DNA of 64,000 bases from contig CAKZQQ010000004.1 of the NCBI GenBank assembly GCA_937141405.1, positions 1 to 64,000 of the forward strand, given 5' to 3'. Positions 35,724 through 45,831 of the stretch are shown here, piece by piece. The notes under the pieces are model-generated. The model worked only from the letters and a program-made list of their open reading frames with translations. It ran no database searches and had not been told where the DNA came from. A program made the position numbers and the translations under genes. This stretch comes from an uncultured Campylobacterota bacterium. GTDB lineage: Bacteria; Campylobacterota; Campylobacteria; Campylobacterales; Sulfurovaceae. How positions within the stretch are numbered: position 1 is the first letter of the stretch; every line of letters begins with the position of its first letter.

Positions 35724-36881
35724 TTAGAGTTTGAGATACGCTTTTATATCTGCAACTTTATCAAGTTTCTCCCATCCAAAACCTTGATCTTCTCTACCGA
35801 AATGGCCATAAGATGCAGTTTTACGATAGATAGGTTTGAGCAGATCAAGTGAAGCGATGATGCCCTTTGGAGTGAGGTCAAAAAGTGTATCGATACACTC
35901 ACTAATAAGTGTCTCATCCACAACTGATGTTCCATGTGTATTGACATAGATCGATACAGGTTTCGCTACGCCTATCGCATAGGCAAGCTGGATAGTCACA
36001 CGCGTACAAACCCCTGCGGCAACAAGATTTTTGGCTATGTGTCTTGCGGCGTACGCGGCTGATCTATCGACTTTTGTCGGATCTTTCCCGCTAAATGCAC
36101 CCCCACCATGTGGGCATGAGCCGCCGTAAGTATCGACGATGATCTTTCTGCCGGTGAGCCCTGCATCGCCTTGAGGACCACCGATAACAAATCTACCCGT
36201 TGGATTGATATGGTATTTTGTCTCATCATTGATAAGCTCTTTTGGGATCACTTCACTAATCACCTCATTGAAGATCGCCTCTTTGATGATATCTTCAGGG
36301 ATATCGTCGTGATGTTGTGCGGAGACCACTACGGTATCGACTGCAACAGGTTTACCGTCAACATATTTGACACTCACTTGTGCTTTCCCGTCCGGTCTCA
36401 AAAATGGAACTGCCCCGCTCTTTCTAACTTCAGCAAGTTTGGCAGTAAGCTTATGCGCCAAAGAGATAGGAAGCGGCATAAGTTCTGGAGTCTCATCGCA
36501 CGCATATCCAAACATAAGTCCTTGATCGCCTGCACCTATGTCGCCACTCTCTTGATCAACGCCTTGATTGATATCAGGGCTCTGCTCTCCTATGCCGTTA
36601 AGTACGGCAGCACTTCTATAGTCAAATCCATAATTTGCATCCGTATAGCCTATCTCTTTGATAACATTTCTTGCGATATCTTGCATCGGTGAATATATCG
36701 TTGTCTTTAACTCACCGGCAATGACGCAAAATCCATTACTCACAAGTGTTTCACACGCAACTCTTGATTTTGGATCTTTACTGATAATATCATCAAGAAT
36801 CGCATCACTTATCTGATCGGCGATCTTATCAGGGTGTCCCTCTGTGACAGATTCACTTGTAAATATATATGTATTTGACAT
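35724..36881 (-). CDS. metK: S-adenosylmethionine synthetase MetK
   Basis: The 385-residue protein has [21 protein letters not shown], the [15 protein letters not shown] motif and [19 protein letters not shown]. It makes S-adenosylmethionine from methionine and ATP. Its ATG shares one base with the dxs stop, so the two are coupled. Confidence 0.97.
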   Translation of the reverse strand: MSNTYIFTSESVTEGHPDKIADQISDAILDDIISKDPKSRVACETLVSNGFCVIAGELKTTIYSPMQDIARNVIKEIGYTDANYGFDYRSAAVLNGIGEQSPDINQGVDQESGDIGAGDQGLMFGYACDETPELMPLPISLAHKLTAKLAEVRKSGAVPFLRPDGKAQVSVKYVDGKPVAVDTVVVSAQHHDDIPEDIIKEAIFNEVISEVIPKELINDETKYHINPTGRFVIGGPQGDAGLTGRKIIVDTYGGSCPHGGGAFSGKDPTKVDRSAAYAARHIAKNLVAAGVCTRVTIQLAYAIGVAKPVSIYVNTHGTSVVDETLISECIDTLFDLTPKGIIASLDLLKPIYRKTASYGHFGREDQGFGWEKLDKVADIKAYLKL

Positions 36882-38716
36882 TATGCTTGCTCCTTTAAAT
36901 TTTCTATAACTCTTTGCGCTAAATGCTCTTTATCTAACTCCAAAGATTTCTCTACGTCTTCTGTTTTGCCATGTGTTATAAATGCGTCATCATACTCAAA
37001 AGTTACTAAATCGATGTTTTTGATCGCCTCAAAATTTAAAAATTCCAATAACGCCGAAGCGACACCGCCCATCTTGGCACTCTCACTAAATATAAACCAC
37101 TGCGTGTGCTCTTTAGCTAATCTCTTCAAAAGTGCCTCATCAAGTGGTTTGACAAATCGAAGATCAACGATTGTCGGGGTGATAGTATCTATCATCTTGG
37201 CAACTTCCAATGCTTTTCCAACACCGTTACCATAGCCTATAAATGCTACTTTTGATCCCTTTTTAATGATCTCTGCTTTGCCGAGCTTAAACTCTTTTGC
37301 ATCACAATCATCGGCTATAAAAGCACCTCGCGGATAACGAAATGCGCAAGGGGTTGGAAAATCTTTTGCAAACTTGATAGCAAGCTTGAGTGTCGTATCG
37401 TTATATGGAGCAAAAAGTGTCATATTTGGCACTGCTCTAAGATAGGAGATATCAAAAGCGCCTTGGTGTGTCTCGCCGTCTTGTCCTACTATACCTGCTC
37501 GATCTATTGCAAAAGCAACACCCGCATTCATCAGAGCAATATCATGAATAATCTGGTCATAACCTCGTTGTAAGAAAGTCGAATAGATCGCACAAAATGG
37601 TTTAAAACCCTCTTTAGCAAGTGGACCCATAGACGCAACGGCATGCTGCTCTGCTATAGCAACATCCCAAAATCTTTGCGGAAATGCTTCTATCGCTTGA
37701 CTCAATCCAACGCCTGAGGGCATTGCCGCAGTGACACCGACTATCTTTTCATCCTCTTTTGCAAGAGCATACATAGTCTCACCAAATATCGCCGTTGCAC
37801 TCTTTTTTGAGCCTCTCTTCAACTGCTCGCCACTGCCTAAATCAAAGGCGGAAACTCCGTGCCAATGCTCTTTGCTAGAGCCGGCTCCCTCAGCTAATTC
37901 ATACCCTTTGCCTTTCACGGTTTGTGCATGGATAATGACCGGACGTTTAAGACCTTTTGCGACTTTAAATGTCTCTATAAGCCCCTCTATATCGTGACCG
38001 TTAACCGGCCCGATATACTCGAGTCCCATCTCTTCAAAGAGGATGCCCGGTGTTATAAGTTTGAGTGACTCTTCAAATCTTTTTGCCATATACGTCGCAC
38101 TTTTGGGAAGATGATCGAGCGCTTTTTCTACCCTGCCTTTAAACTTCTGATAGAATGACCCTGCCATCGTTTGAGAAAGAAGTTTACTGATAGCCCCTAT
38201 CGGTTTTGCGATGCTCATCTCATTGTCGTTAAGGATGATCACAACCGGATATTTCCTATCACCAAGCTCATTGAGTGCCTCATAGACCATCCCGGCACTC
38301 ATGCCGCCATCGCCTATAAATGCGATAGGCAACCGATCTTCTCCCTTGAGCTTGATCGCTTTTGCCGCACCGACAGCTAGAGAGATAGAGGTTGAACTAT
38401 GCCCTGCAACATAGTAGTCATAAGGTGACTCATTTGGCTTCGTATAACCACTGATGCCTCCAAATTGTCGCAAGGTATCAAACTGTTCCCATCTTCCCGT
38501 TAAAAGTTTATGTGCATAAGCTTGATGAGAAACATCAAATATAAACGGATCTTTTGCAGCGTCAAAAACATAGTGCATCGCGACGATGAGATCGGTTGCT
38601 CCAAGCGTTGAGCTTAGATGGCCTCCATTTTTACTAACAACTTGAAGAATCTTCTCTCTGATCTCTTCTGAGAGTGTTTCTAACTCTTTAATCGTATAGC
38701 TTTTGATATCTTTCAT
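36881..38716 (-). CDS. dxs: 1-deoxy-D-xylulose-5-phosphate synthase Dxs
   Basis: The 611-residue transketolase-like enzyme has the thiamine-binding [31 protein letters not shown] and [15 protein letters not shown]. It starts the MEP isoprenoid pathway. It lies only 4 bp after hisC. In Campylobacter jejuni the genes fliF, fliG and fliH sit in that gap, and no trace of them is visible here. Confidence 0.96.
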   Translation of the reverse strand: MKDIKSYTIKELETLSEEIREKILQVVSKNGGHLSSTLGATDLIVAMHYVFDAAKDPFIFDVSHQAYAHKLLTGRWEQFDTLRQFGGISGYTKPNESPYDYYVAGHSSTSISLAVGAAKAIKLKGEDRLPIAFIGDGGMSAGMVYEALNELGDRKYPVVIILNDNEMSIAKPIGAISKLLSQTMAGSFYQKFKGRVEKALDHLPKSATYMAKRFEESLKLITPGILFEEMGLEYIGPVNGHDIEGLIETFKVAKGLKRPVIIHAQTVKGKGYELAEGAGSSKEHWHGVSAFDLGSGEQLKRGSKKSATAIFGETMYALAKEDEKIVGVTAAMPSGVGLSQAIEAFPQRFWDVAIAEQHAVASMGPLAKEGFKPFCAIYSTFLQRGYDQIIHDIALMNAGVAFAIDRAGIVGQDGETHQGAFDISYLRAVPNMTLFAPYNDTTLKLAIKFAKDFPTPCAFRYPRGAFIADDCDAKEFKLGKAEIIKKGSKVAFIGYGNGVGKALEVAKMIDTITPTIVDLRFVKPLDEALLKRLAKEHTQWFIFSESAKMGGVASALLEFLNFEAIKNIDLVTFEYDDAFITHGKTEDVEKSLELDKEHLAQRVIENLKEQA

Positions 38717-38720
38717 AAAT

Positions 38721-39821
38721 CTACTTCAAATCCATTACTTCTGATAATTGTTCAAAAAGTATATCATTTTGACTCTCGGTTCCTATCGTTATCCTGATTG
38801 CATTGAGCTTATAGCTTGCAAGGTCTCGCACGATAACACCTCTTTGCAAAAGCTTGTTGGCGACATCGCTTGAGTTACGACTGTCATCAAAAAGATAGGT
38901 GATAAAATTGGTATAGCTCTCTATGTACTTGATACCGTTCTCTTTCGCAAAAGTCTCATATCGCTTGATCTGCTCGGTATGCAATTTGAGAGCCTGCTCA
39001 AGATATACCTCATCTTTGAGGGCTTCAATCGCTGCAGCCAATGAGAGTGTAGAGATGTTAAAAGGTGGACGCATCTTGAGAATATTTTGAATGATCTCCT
39101 CATTGGCTATCCCATAGCCTACTCGCATACCTCCAAGACCATATGCTTTAGAGAAAGTGCCTAGATAGATAACATTGGGAAGTTCAAGTATATCTTTTGG
39201 CTCTATCTTGTAAGCACTATCTTTATAAGCCGCATACTCCATATAAGCACAATCAACAACGACGAGTGTCTCCTCATCGACGGCTTTTATGATTTCAAGG
39301 GCATCGCTTTTTTTCATAGCATCACCCGTTGGGTTATTTGGGATACATAGATAGACAATCTTTGGTTTGTGCTCTGCGTAAAGCTTTAAAAATTCATCAA
39401 CTTTGTGCTCATAACTCGGTGTTCTGAGAATCGTTGCTCCCATCTGCTTCGCATATATCTCATACATCGCAAATGTTACTTGACTCATCAAAACAGAATC
39501 CTCTTTACTCAGTAGTGCTCTTGAGATAAACTCTAAAATCTGATCACTTCCTGCTCCGATGGCTATCTGTGAACTTGCAACATCAAACTTTTTTGAGAGT
39601 CCGTCTTTGAGTTCATACATACTATCATCCGGGTAGAGATTAGCCTTTGAAGCATATGCGCAGATAACCTCTTGAACTCTTTTTGAGGGGCCCAAAGGAT
39701 TCTCATTGGAAGCGAGTTTTACGACGTTCTCTTTTGGCACTCCAAATTCTCTCACCACAAGCTCGATCGGCTTGCCTGCTTCGTAGAGTTTTATGCTTTT
39801 GAGTGTATCGTTAAATTTCAT
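38721..39821 (-). CDS. hisC: Histidinol-phosphate / aromatic aminotransferase HisC
   Basis: The 366-residue class I/II aminotransferase has the PLP lysine in LGTFSKAYGLGGMRVGYG, the NPTGD motif and ASNENPLGPS near the start. It overlaps pheA by 11 bp. Placed after pheA, it may act on aromatic amino acids as well as on histidinol phosphate. Confidence 0.92.
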   Translation of the reverse strand: MKFNDTLKSIKLYEAGKPIELVVREFGVPKENVVKLASNENPLGPSKRVQEVICAYASKANLYPDDSMYELKDGLSKKFDVASSQIAIGAGSDQILEFISRALLSKEDSVLMSQVTFAMYEIYAKQMGATILRTPSYEHKVDEFLKLYAEHKPKIVYLCIPNNPTGDAMKKSDALEIIKAVDEETLVVVDCAYMEYAAYKDSAYKIEPKDILELPNVIYLGTFSKAYGLGGMRVGYGIANEEIIQNILKMRPPFNISTLSLAAAIEALKDEVYLEQALKLHTEQIKRYETFAKENGIKYIESYTNFITYLFDDSRNSSDVANKLLQRGVIVRDLASYKLNAIRITIGTESQNDILFEQLSEVMDLK

Positions 39822-40890
39822 CTTCTGCCTTTACATAACTTCCAAGCCATTTGATATCATATTTGCCCTCTTTGAAGAGTTGTGATATCTTCGGCTCATC
39901 TCTATGCCCTTCAAAATCTATAAAAAACCAATACGAAAATGCGCGATTCTCTTTGGCGGGTCTACTCTCTATCTTAGTTAAGTTGATATTCTCTTTTTCA
40001 AATTCTCTTAAAAAATCTACGAGCGATCCCGGCTCATTGGAGAGTTTTGCCAAGATAGATGTCTTATCATTACCGCTTGCAGAACTTGGAGATTTGCCGA
40101 TAATGATAAATCTCGTTTTGTTATCGTGCATATCTTCGATATTTTCAAAAATACTTGGGAGATTATTGAGTTTCGCTGCAATATGGGGACATATGGCAGC
40201 ACTTTTATCATCCTCTTTTGCGAGTTCGGCAGCTTTTGCCGTCGACTCCACAGGGATAAGCTCAACATGATCGAGCCTATGTTCATTTAAAAATTTTCTA
40301 CATTGTCCAAATGCGATATCTTTAGAATATATCTTTGTAATATCTTCCAAGGAGTTACTCAAAGAGCAAAACGAATGGTGGATTGGCATATATATCTCGG
40401 CAAGTATCTTGAGATTGTATTGCCCCAAAAGATCAAGCGTCTCGCCTACGATTCCATCAGTTGAATTTTCGATAGGGATAACACCATACACTGCTCTATC
40501 GCTATCAACAGCTTTAAAGACCGATGCGATAGATGCAAGAGGGATATAGTCTTTCAGAGAGCCAAATCGCATCTCTGCAGCCTGGTGCGTAAAAGTTCCT
40601 TTGGGTCCAAGATAGGCAACTTTCTCTGTGCGCTCTAGATTTTTTGCTACACCAATGATCTCATAAAATATCGCTTCAATCGCTTTTTTATCGAGTATGC
40701 CATCCTCTTTTTTGGAAAGAGCTACGAGCCTGTTGATGATAGAGTGCTCTCTCTCCGGTCTGAAGATTGAGCTCTCAAGGGCATTTTTGATCTTTCCGAC
40801 TTCGCCCACATATCCCATTCTTTTATTGAGTAGTTTTAGTATCTCATCATCAATTTTATCTATCTTTTCTCGTATCTCTTCTAAGCTCAT
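39811..40890 (-). CDS. pheA: Chorismate mutase / prephenate dehydratase PheA
   Basis: The 359-residue bifunctional enzyme has an AroQ-type mutase domain (about 1-85; IREKIDKIDDEILKLLNKR) and a dehydratase domain from about 92 (VAYLGPKGTFTHQAA, PIENSTDGIVGETLDLL). A regulatory ACT domain runs from about 270 (SNEPGSLVDFLREFEKENINLTKIESRP). It leads from chorismate to phenylpyruvate. ATG 40890 is 1 bp from the lysA stop. The ESRP motif suggests feedback by phenylalanine. Confidence 0.95.
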   Translation of the reverse strand: MSLEEIREKIDKIDDEILKLLNKRMGYVGEVGKIKNALESSIFRPEREHSIINRLVALSKKEDGILDKKAIEAIFYEIIGVAKNLERTEKVAYLGPKGTFTHQAAEMRFGSLKDYIPLASIASVFKAVDSDRAVYGVIPIENSTDGIVGETLDLLGQYNLKILAEIYMPIHHSFCSLSNSLEDITKIYSKDIAFGQCRKFLNEHRLDHVELIPVESTAKAAELAKEDDKSAAICPHIAAKLNNLPSIFENIEDMHDNKTRFIIIGKSPSSASGNDKTSILAKLSNEPGSLVDFLREFEKENINLTKIESRPAKENRAFSYWFFIDFEGHRDEPKISQLFKEGKYDIKWLGSYVKAEDEI

Positions 40891-40891
40891 C

Positions 40892-42121
40892 TTACTCTCC
40901 TTTTAGAGAAAGTTCTTCCAAGTAATCTCTCTCTAATGCTATGAGATCTTCAAATCTCTCTCTTCTTCGAATCAACCTATCGTTTGATCCTTGCACGGCA
41001 ACTTCTGCGCTTCTGTTGCGTGTATTATAGTTGCTCGACATACTAAATCCATATGCTCCTGCGCTTTTAACTATAAGTAAATCATTATGCTCTAACTGTG
41101 GTAATGGAGCATTTTTACCAAAAAAATCTCCACTTTCACATACCGGTCCAACCACATCAGCCGGAGAACTTTCTCCTGTTTTATTAACTGCTTCAATCTT
41201 ATGATAAGCATTATACAAAGATGGTCTAATCAAATCATTCATAGCACCATCAACTATAACAAATCTTTTTTGATCATTTCTTTTTTCATATAATACTTTT
41301 GTCAAAAAATATCCGCTATTTGCTACCATATATTTACCTGGCTCACAAAGGATTGTAACATCTAGTTTTCTAGTAACATTCTTTATCATTTCAGCATACT
41401 CTTGTATGTCTATAGTTGTTTCTTCATCATAAACAACTCCTATTCCGCCACCAACATCAAAAAACTTAATATCAATTTCAAGAGCTTTTAGTGTATGTGC
41501 CAAATCAGCCACTATAGAGCAAGCTTCGCTTATAGGCTCAAGTTCTGTTATTTGTGAGCCTATATGGAAATGAATTCCGACTGGATTTAAAAATGAAGAT
41601 TTTTTAGCATATATATACATTCTTTTTGCCATATCTATCTCTACGCCGAATTTATTGTCGTGCAATCCGGTAGATATATATGGATGAGTTTTTGCATCTA
41701 TATTTGGATTAACCCTTATTGAAATCCTAGCAATTTTACCTAGCTCGGATGCTACTGCTTCAACCCTCTTCATCTCCTCTTCACTCTCTAGGTTTATAAG
41801 TAAAATATCAAGATTTAAAGCCTCTCTGATTTCATCATCTCGTTTGCCTACGCCTGAAAATATAATTTTATATTTACTTACTCCTGCTAACACCGCTCTT
41901 TTAACTTCTCCTATGCTAACACAGTCTGCCCCAGCTCCTTGCCCTGCCAAATGCGAAATGACAGAGAGATTTGAATTTGCTTTTACAGCATAATTGATAA
42001 TATTTTTTTGGCCATTAAAGGCTTCTTTTAGCTCAAGGTATCTATTTTTAATATAATCGAAATCATACACATATAAGGGGGTGTCGTACTTTTGTGCCAA
42101 CATTTCAAAATCAATATGCAT
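40892..42121 (-). CDS. lysA: Diaminopimelate decarboxylase LysA
   Basis: The 409-residue PLP enzyme has K47 in NYAVKANSN, GIHFHIGSQITELEP, the EPGKYMVA motif and VGPVCESGDFF. It makes lysine from meso-diaminopimelate. Its codons are visibly more A/T-rich than those of pheA and pth next to it, though the protein is a normal family member. The order lptG-lysA-pheA matches Campylobacter. Confidence 0.95.
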   Translation of the reverse strand: MHIDFEMLAQKYDTPLYVYDFDYIKNRYLELKEAFNGQKNIINYAVKANSNLSVISHLAGQGAGADCVSIGEVKRAVLAGVSKYKIIFSGVGKRDDEIREALNLDILLINLESEEEMKRVEAVASELGKIARISIRVNPNIDAKTHPYISTGLHDNKFGVEIDMAKRMYIYAKKSSFLNPVGIHFHIGSQITELEPISEACSIVADLAHTLKALEIDIKFFDVGGGIGVVYDEETTIDIQEYAEMIKNVTRKLDVTILCEPGKYMVANSGYFLTKVLYEKRNDQKRFVIVDGAMNDLIRPSLYNAYHKIEAVNKTGESSPADVVGPVCESGDFFGKNAPLPQLEHNDLLIVKSAGAYGFSMSSNYNTRNRSAEVAVQGSNDRLIRRRERFEDLIALERDYLEELSLKGE

Positions 42122-42182
42122 TGCTATCCTTGTTTGAATCTCTCAATGTAGATACTAGATCAAATTTTGTAGATTTTACCCA

Positions 42183-42199
42183 AAAAAAGCCTCTTTTTT
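42183..42199 (-). terminator. Small hairpin with U run after lptG
   Basis: Read leftwards, AAAAAAG-AGG-CTTTTTT continues as a run of seven T, 11 bp past the lptG stop. The stem is almost all A-U, so it is weak, but it sits in the only gap (88 bp) between lptG and lysA. Confidence 0.5.
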
Positions 42200-42209
42200 G
42201 TTGAATTGG

Positions 42210-43286
42210 CTAACTTGGCATATACTCTTTTTTATATTTATAGAGTGTATAAAATGCTAGTAAAACTATAGGCAACAAGGAGGTCACCTCGGGAGGTGCA
42301 ACACTATTAGTACCTAATTGATGCAATCCAAATATGACACCCCAAACTAAAAAAGTAATCCCAAGCGAAATCGCTACGGTCTTTGAAAAATCTGCAAATC
42401 TTCCATAAAACGGTATCCAAGAGAAGAGTATCGCCATCAAAAAGAGAGCAAAGAACGGCATCACAACCTTCTCATAAAATGAAGCGCGTATCTTATCAGA
42501 ATTTATCCCTTCTTTTAAAAGCACCTTCCAGGTATTGAGAGAATCATCGATGGTCAGTGCCTTACCATCATAGAGTGATTCGATGACTTTAGGCTTATAC
42601 CCCTCTAAAGTTTTGATGCTAGCAAGTCTCGACTCATCATAGTTCACAAGGTTACCGTCTTTATGGTGATGTGTTTTTAAATCAACATCATACGCATCCC
42701 AAGACTCTCCGTTGAAGACCGATCTCTTGGAGTGCATCACATAATCAATCTGATTTTTTGTTACTTTAAATATCGTCATATCTTTGATTACTTTATTGAC
42801 GGGATCAAGATTTTTTATATAGACAAAAGTGTCATTATATTTGAAAAAGAGATCATCTTGAAGATAAGCTCCCATCTCATCATGAAGGAGTGATTCGGCA
42901 TTCTCTTTTGCATACGAAAATGATGTTGTGTGCAGTGCTAAAAAAAGAAGATACACAACAACTGCTACGACCAAAAAAGGAGCAAAAAGCCTTGCGGTGC
43001 TAAACCCGAAAGCGTAAAATGCTGCCATGTTGCTATTTTTAACAAGTGCTATTTTTGTCATGATGAGCGCAAAGACAAGCACAAGTGGATAAAGTAGTGC
43101 TAGTGCTTCTTGCCACATATAAAAGATATAGAGTATATCCATATTGAATGCACCCTCTAGCTCTTTTGTGTGTTGAAAATAGTCAATCACGGCAAACGCC
43201 AAGGAGATACCGCCAAGAAGAATCAAAAAATTTTTTAGATAGTGGTAAGTTAGATAAAGGAAGTACCGCTTAAATCCCGAGGTCAT
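42210..43286 (-). CDS. lptG: LptF/LptG family lipopolysaccharide export permease
   Basis: The 358-residue protein has three N-terminal membrane helices, a beta-rich periplasmic part (about 130-265) and three C-terminal helices, the LptF/G layout. The start FKRYFLYLTYHYLKNFLILLGG and 'MPFFALFLMAILFSWIPF' are typical. It forms the inner membrane part of the Lpt machine that lifts LPS toward the outer membrane; LptE is encoded at 19394. Which of the two subunits it is cannot be decided from the sequence; lptG is used by position. Confidence 0.8.
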   Translation of the reverse strand: MTSGFKRYFLYLTYHYLKNFLILLGGISLAFAVIDYFQHTKELEGAFNMDILYIFYMWQEALALLYPLVLVFALIMTKIALVKNSNMAAFYAFGFSTARLFAPFLVVAVVVYLLFLALHTTSFSYAKENAESLLHDEMGAYLQDDLFFKYNDTFVYIKNLDPVNKVIKDMTIFKVTKNQIDYVMHSKRSVFNGESWDAYDVDLKTHHHKDGNLVNYDESRLASIKTLEGYKPKVIESLYDGKALTIDDSLNTWKVLLKEGINSDKIRASFYEKVVMPFFALFLMAILFSWIPFYGRFADFSKTVAISLGITFLVWGVIFGLHQLGTNSVAPPEVTSLLPIVLLAFYTLYKYKKEYMPS

Positions 43287-43294
43287 CTCTTTGG

Positions 43295-43858
43295 CTACTC
43301 CTCTTTTTGTTTTAGCGTATAGTGTGTGCGGATCGTATCAAGTGGGCTCTTTTTGAACTCTAAACAAGCTTTTTGAATATGTGGTAAAAGTGTCTTGAGC
43401 TCTTGCTCTTCATTGGCATCAAAATCACTCAATACATAACTTGCTACTTCACTTGAATGTTGTGGTTTTCCTACACCTATTCGAACCCTATTGTACTCTT
43501 TTGAACATAAAGAATCGATTGATTTTAGACCATTATGGCCGCCATCTCCACCGCCTTTTTTAAATCGGAGTGTGCCAAAAGGGATATCTATATCATCATG
43601 AATAACAACGATATCGTCCATCTCTATCTTGTAAAAATTTGCAACGGCTTGCACACTTTTACCCGATAGATTCATATAGGTTGTCGGCTTGAGTAGTAAA
43701 ATGTCATTTGATTTAAGCAGTGTTCCGAAGAATGAACTTTTGGATATATCTTGTGCATCTAGAGCAGATGCAAGCGCATCTATTACTCTAAATCCCACAT
43801 TGTGTCTATTGTTTTCGTATGTATGACCCGGATTGCCAAGTCCTACGAAAAGAGTCAT
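43295..43858 (-). CDS. pth: Peptidyl-tRNA hydrolase
   Basis: The 187-residue protein has FVGLGNPGHTYENNRHNVGF with the catalytic His, KPTTYMNLSGKSV, and HDDIDIPFGTLRFKKGGGDGGHNGLKS. It recycles stalled peptidyl-tRNA. The ATG overlaps the rplY stop by one base (TAATG). Confidence 0.96.
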   Translation of the reverse strand: MTLFVGLGNPGHTYENNRHNVGFRVIDALASALDAQDISKSSFFGTLLKSNDILLLKPTTYMNLSGKSVQAVANFYKIEMDDIVVIHDDIDIPFGTLRFKKGGGDGGHNGLKSIDSLCSKEYNRVRIGVGKPQHSSEVASYVLSDFDANEEQELKTLLPHIQKACLEFKKSPLDTIRTHYTLKQKEE

Positions 43859-44394
43859 TATTTAGACTTGATTACACCACATATCGCAACATGATCTCTA
43901 TCCATGATACGAGTATTTGCAGGTGCCTCTATATCTCTTACGAGTATTGAATCGTCTCTATCAAGTGCTGATACATCAAGTGTGATATTTGCAGGCATAT
44001 CTTCGATCTTACCACGAAGTTTCAATCTCTTTTTAGATTGGATGAGTACACCTTTATTTTTAAGACCGATTGGCACACCTGTTGTTTTTACAGGAACAAG
44101 ATAATCCGTCACGACACCCGGCAATGCAACACGCAAATCAACATGTCTGATAGCACCTGTTACAGGATGAAATTGATACTCTTGGATTACCGTATTATAC
44201 TCTTTGCCATCAACCTTAACAGGAAGGATAAGCGTCTTTTTAGCTCTAGCAGCTTTGATAAAATCACCCTCTTTAAATGCAGCATAGACATTCTCTATAC
44301 CCTTTGCATAAATGTTGGCAATTAGATATCCATCTCTTTTAAGTTGCTTCGCATTACTTTTTCCGATACTCTCTCTAATTATACCTTCTAACAT
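43858..44394 (-). CDS. rplY: 50S ribosomal protein L25 (Ctc type)
   Basis: The 178-residue protein has the 5S rRNA-binding L25 domain (MLEGIIRESIGKSNAKQLKRDG to about 95) and the beta C-terminal TL5/Ctc domain (VPVKTTGVPIGLKNKGVL). ATG 44394 follows AAAAGGAAAA; an in-frame ATG 27 bases upstream lies close behind the -10 and is rejected. Promoter at 44424-44429. Confidence 0.93.
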   Translation of the reverse strand: MLEGIIRESIGKSNAKQLKRDGYLIANIYAKGIENVYAAFKEGDFIKAARAKKTLILPVKVDGKEYNTVIQEYQFHPVTGAIRHVDLRVALPGVVTDYLVPVKTTGVPIGLKNKGVLIQSKKRLKLRGKIEDMPANITLDVSALDRDDSILVRDIEAPANTRIMDRDHVAICGVIKSK

Positions 44395-44423
44395 TATTTT
44401 CCTTTTTACAAATTTAGGCAAGT

Positions 44424-44429
44424 ATTATA
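44424..44429 (-). promoter_or_regulatory. -10 box for rplY
   Basis: Read leftwards, AGGTATAATACT gives TATAAT 29 bp before ATG 44394. Confidence 0.6.
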
Positions 44430-44507
44430 CCTCCTTTTGTTTAATATCTGCTGACAACTCCTATCCATTTAATTGCTTAGAAAAAATATGAATTAAATTA
44501 TTTACGC

Positions 44508-44513
44508 TATAAT
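44508..44513 (+). promoter_or_regulatory. -10 box for the small membrane protein gene at 44553
   Basis: CGCTATAATTTAG gives TATAAT 39 bp before ATG 44553. Confidence 0.6.
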
Positions 44514-44552
44514 TTAGATATATAAAATCAAAAAATATTAAGGAGAACCATT

Positions 44553-44951
44553 ATGGCTGAGAGAAAAAAACCTACAACACCGAGAGCTAAAAAAGAGAAG
44601 ATAGTTGACGAGATTGATGAAGTATTGGAAGATTTTGATGATGAGATTGATGAGGCACAAATGAGCTTCGCCGAGAAGATCAATGATGCGACAGAGAAGA
44701 CGATAAGCTTTTTTGACCCAATCACGCAAAAAGTGAGAGGTATCGTACTTGGTATAGGTGAGATTATCGTGACTATCGCTGCTGTTGTCGGTATCATCGC
44801 AGCAATACTTGGCGGTTTTTCTGATATGTCGAAAATCGGATTCTTTGCGGGACTAAGCAGTATGTTCAAAGGCATCGTCGGCGTTATCATGGGAGCGCTT
44901 TTTATATTTTTACTTTTTGCTATCAAAGAAGCACTTGAGAAGAAAAAATAA
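44553..44951 (+). CDS. Small membrane protein with an acidic head, unknown function
   Basis: The 132-residue protein has a basic start (MAERKKPTTPRAKKEK), a very acidic stretch (about 18-36, mostly D and E), an amphipathic part, and two membrane helices at about 63-87 and 95-122 rich in G, I and A. The end is EALEKKK. RBS AAGGAG stands six bases before ATG 44553 and a clear promoter precedes it, so it is a real, probably well-expressed gene. I do not recognise the family. It is convergent with trpA. Confidence 0.75.
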   Translation: MAERKKPTTPRAKKEKIVDEIDEVLEDFDDEIDEAQMSFAEKINDATEKTISFFDPITQKVRGIVLGIGEIIVTIAAVVGIIAAILGGFSDMSKIGFFAGLSSMFKGIVGVIMGALFIFLLFAIKEALEKKK

Positions 44952-44953
44952 TC

Positions 44954-44977
44954 TCTCGCTGCTTTTGCGGTGCGAGA
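44954..44977 (-). terminator. Terminator after trpA
   Basis: TCTCGC and GCGAGA pair across 12 bases. Read leftwards the hairpin is followed by GATTATTTTTTC, a good U tract, 25 bp past the trpA stop. It may also slow transcripts of the opposite gene. Confidence 0.6.
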
Positions 44978-45001
44978 AAAGCAAAATAAATGCTGTTGAT
45001 G

Positions 45002-45742
45002 TCAGCTATTGATATCTTCTTTGATTCCTTTTGCCATTGTAGAGATTTTTGCAATTTTTTGTGTGTAGTTAAGCATATCATCAAGTAAAACTTTCACAAA
45101 CGCGGAGCCGACTATGACCCCGTCAACATCTTGTGATTTCTCTTTTGCATTCTTCTCATTGACACCGAATCCAAGATAGATAGGTGTCTTGCTCACTGCT
45201 CGAATATCGGCAATAATAGCATCCAAAGACTCTTCCGTGCCCTTGCCTGTTATACCGGCATACGCTACAAGATAGATAAATTTCTTAGCATCTTTTGCGA
45301 CCTTTGCTATCCTTTTCTTATCGTGTGTCGGAGCTACAAAATTGATAAGTGCCATATCAAGACTCTTCATAATATCAAGATAGGGTTGTGCCTCCTCAAA
45401 AGGAAGATCAGGGATGATAAATCCACTCACGCCACACTCTTTGGCGCTTTGTGAAAAATTTTCAAATCCATGATGATAAAATGAGTTAAAATACCCCATC
45501 CATAAAGTATCGATAGCCCCGGATATCTCTTTGGAAACTTGAAAAAGATCCGATGTTTTAAAGCCGTTTTGTAAAGAGAGCAGATTTGCTTGCTCTATGA
45601 TTGGGCCATCGGCAACAGGATCGGAAAAGGGAATGCCAAGCTCCAACATATCAACACCTGCCTCACTCAAAGAGAGTGCAAGGTCTTTTGTAAAGGAGAG
45701 CTCAGGGTATCCTGTGGTGATATATGCGACTAATTTTTTCAA
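45002..45742 (-). CDS. trpA: Tryptophan synthase alpha subunit
   Basis: The 246-residue TIM-barrel protein has catalytic E34 and D45 in MLELGIPFSDPVADGP, GVSGFIIPDLPFEEA and GVIVGSAFVK. It cleaves indole-3-glycerol phosphate; the indole passes to TrpB, which is not in the window. The start is TTG at 45742; no ATG gives the usual start KKLVAYITTGYP. It stands alone, outside any trp operon, and its start lies 90 bp from divergent panB. Confidence 0.93.
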   Translation of the reverse strand: MKKLVAYITTGYPELSFTKDLALSLSEAGVDMLELGIPFSDPVADGPIIEQANLLSLQNGFKTSDLFQVSKEISGAIDTLWMGYFNSFYHHGFENFSQSAKECGVSGFIIPDLPFEEAQPYLDIMKSLDMALINFVAPTHDKKRIAKVAKDAKKFIYLVAYAGITGKGTEESLDAIIADIRAVSKTPIYLGFGVNEKNAKEKSQDVDGVIVGSAFVKVLLDDMLNYTQKIAKISTMAKGIKEDINS

Positions 45743-45831
45743 TATTTTTCTCTCTATTCATTTTTGCTAATGGTGTAATTATACTTTTTTTTGATAAAAT
45801 AGAGCGAAATATAAAACTCAAAGGTTTAGAC

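Noticed and set aside
45724-45831. 36-codon N-terminal extension of PanB resembling a signal peptide
   Set aside because: PanB is cytoplasmic; the extension overlaps the start of trpA, and TTG 45832 has a well-placed AAAGG.
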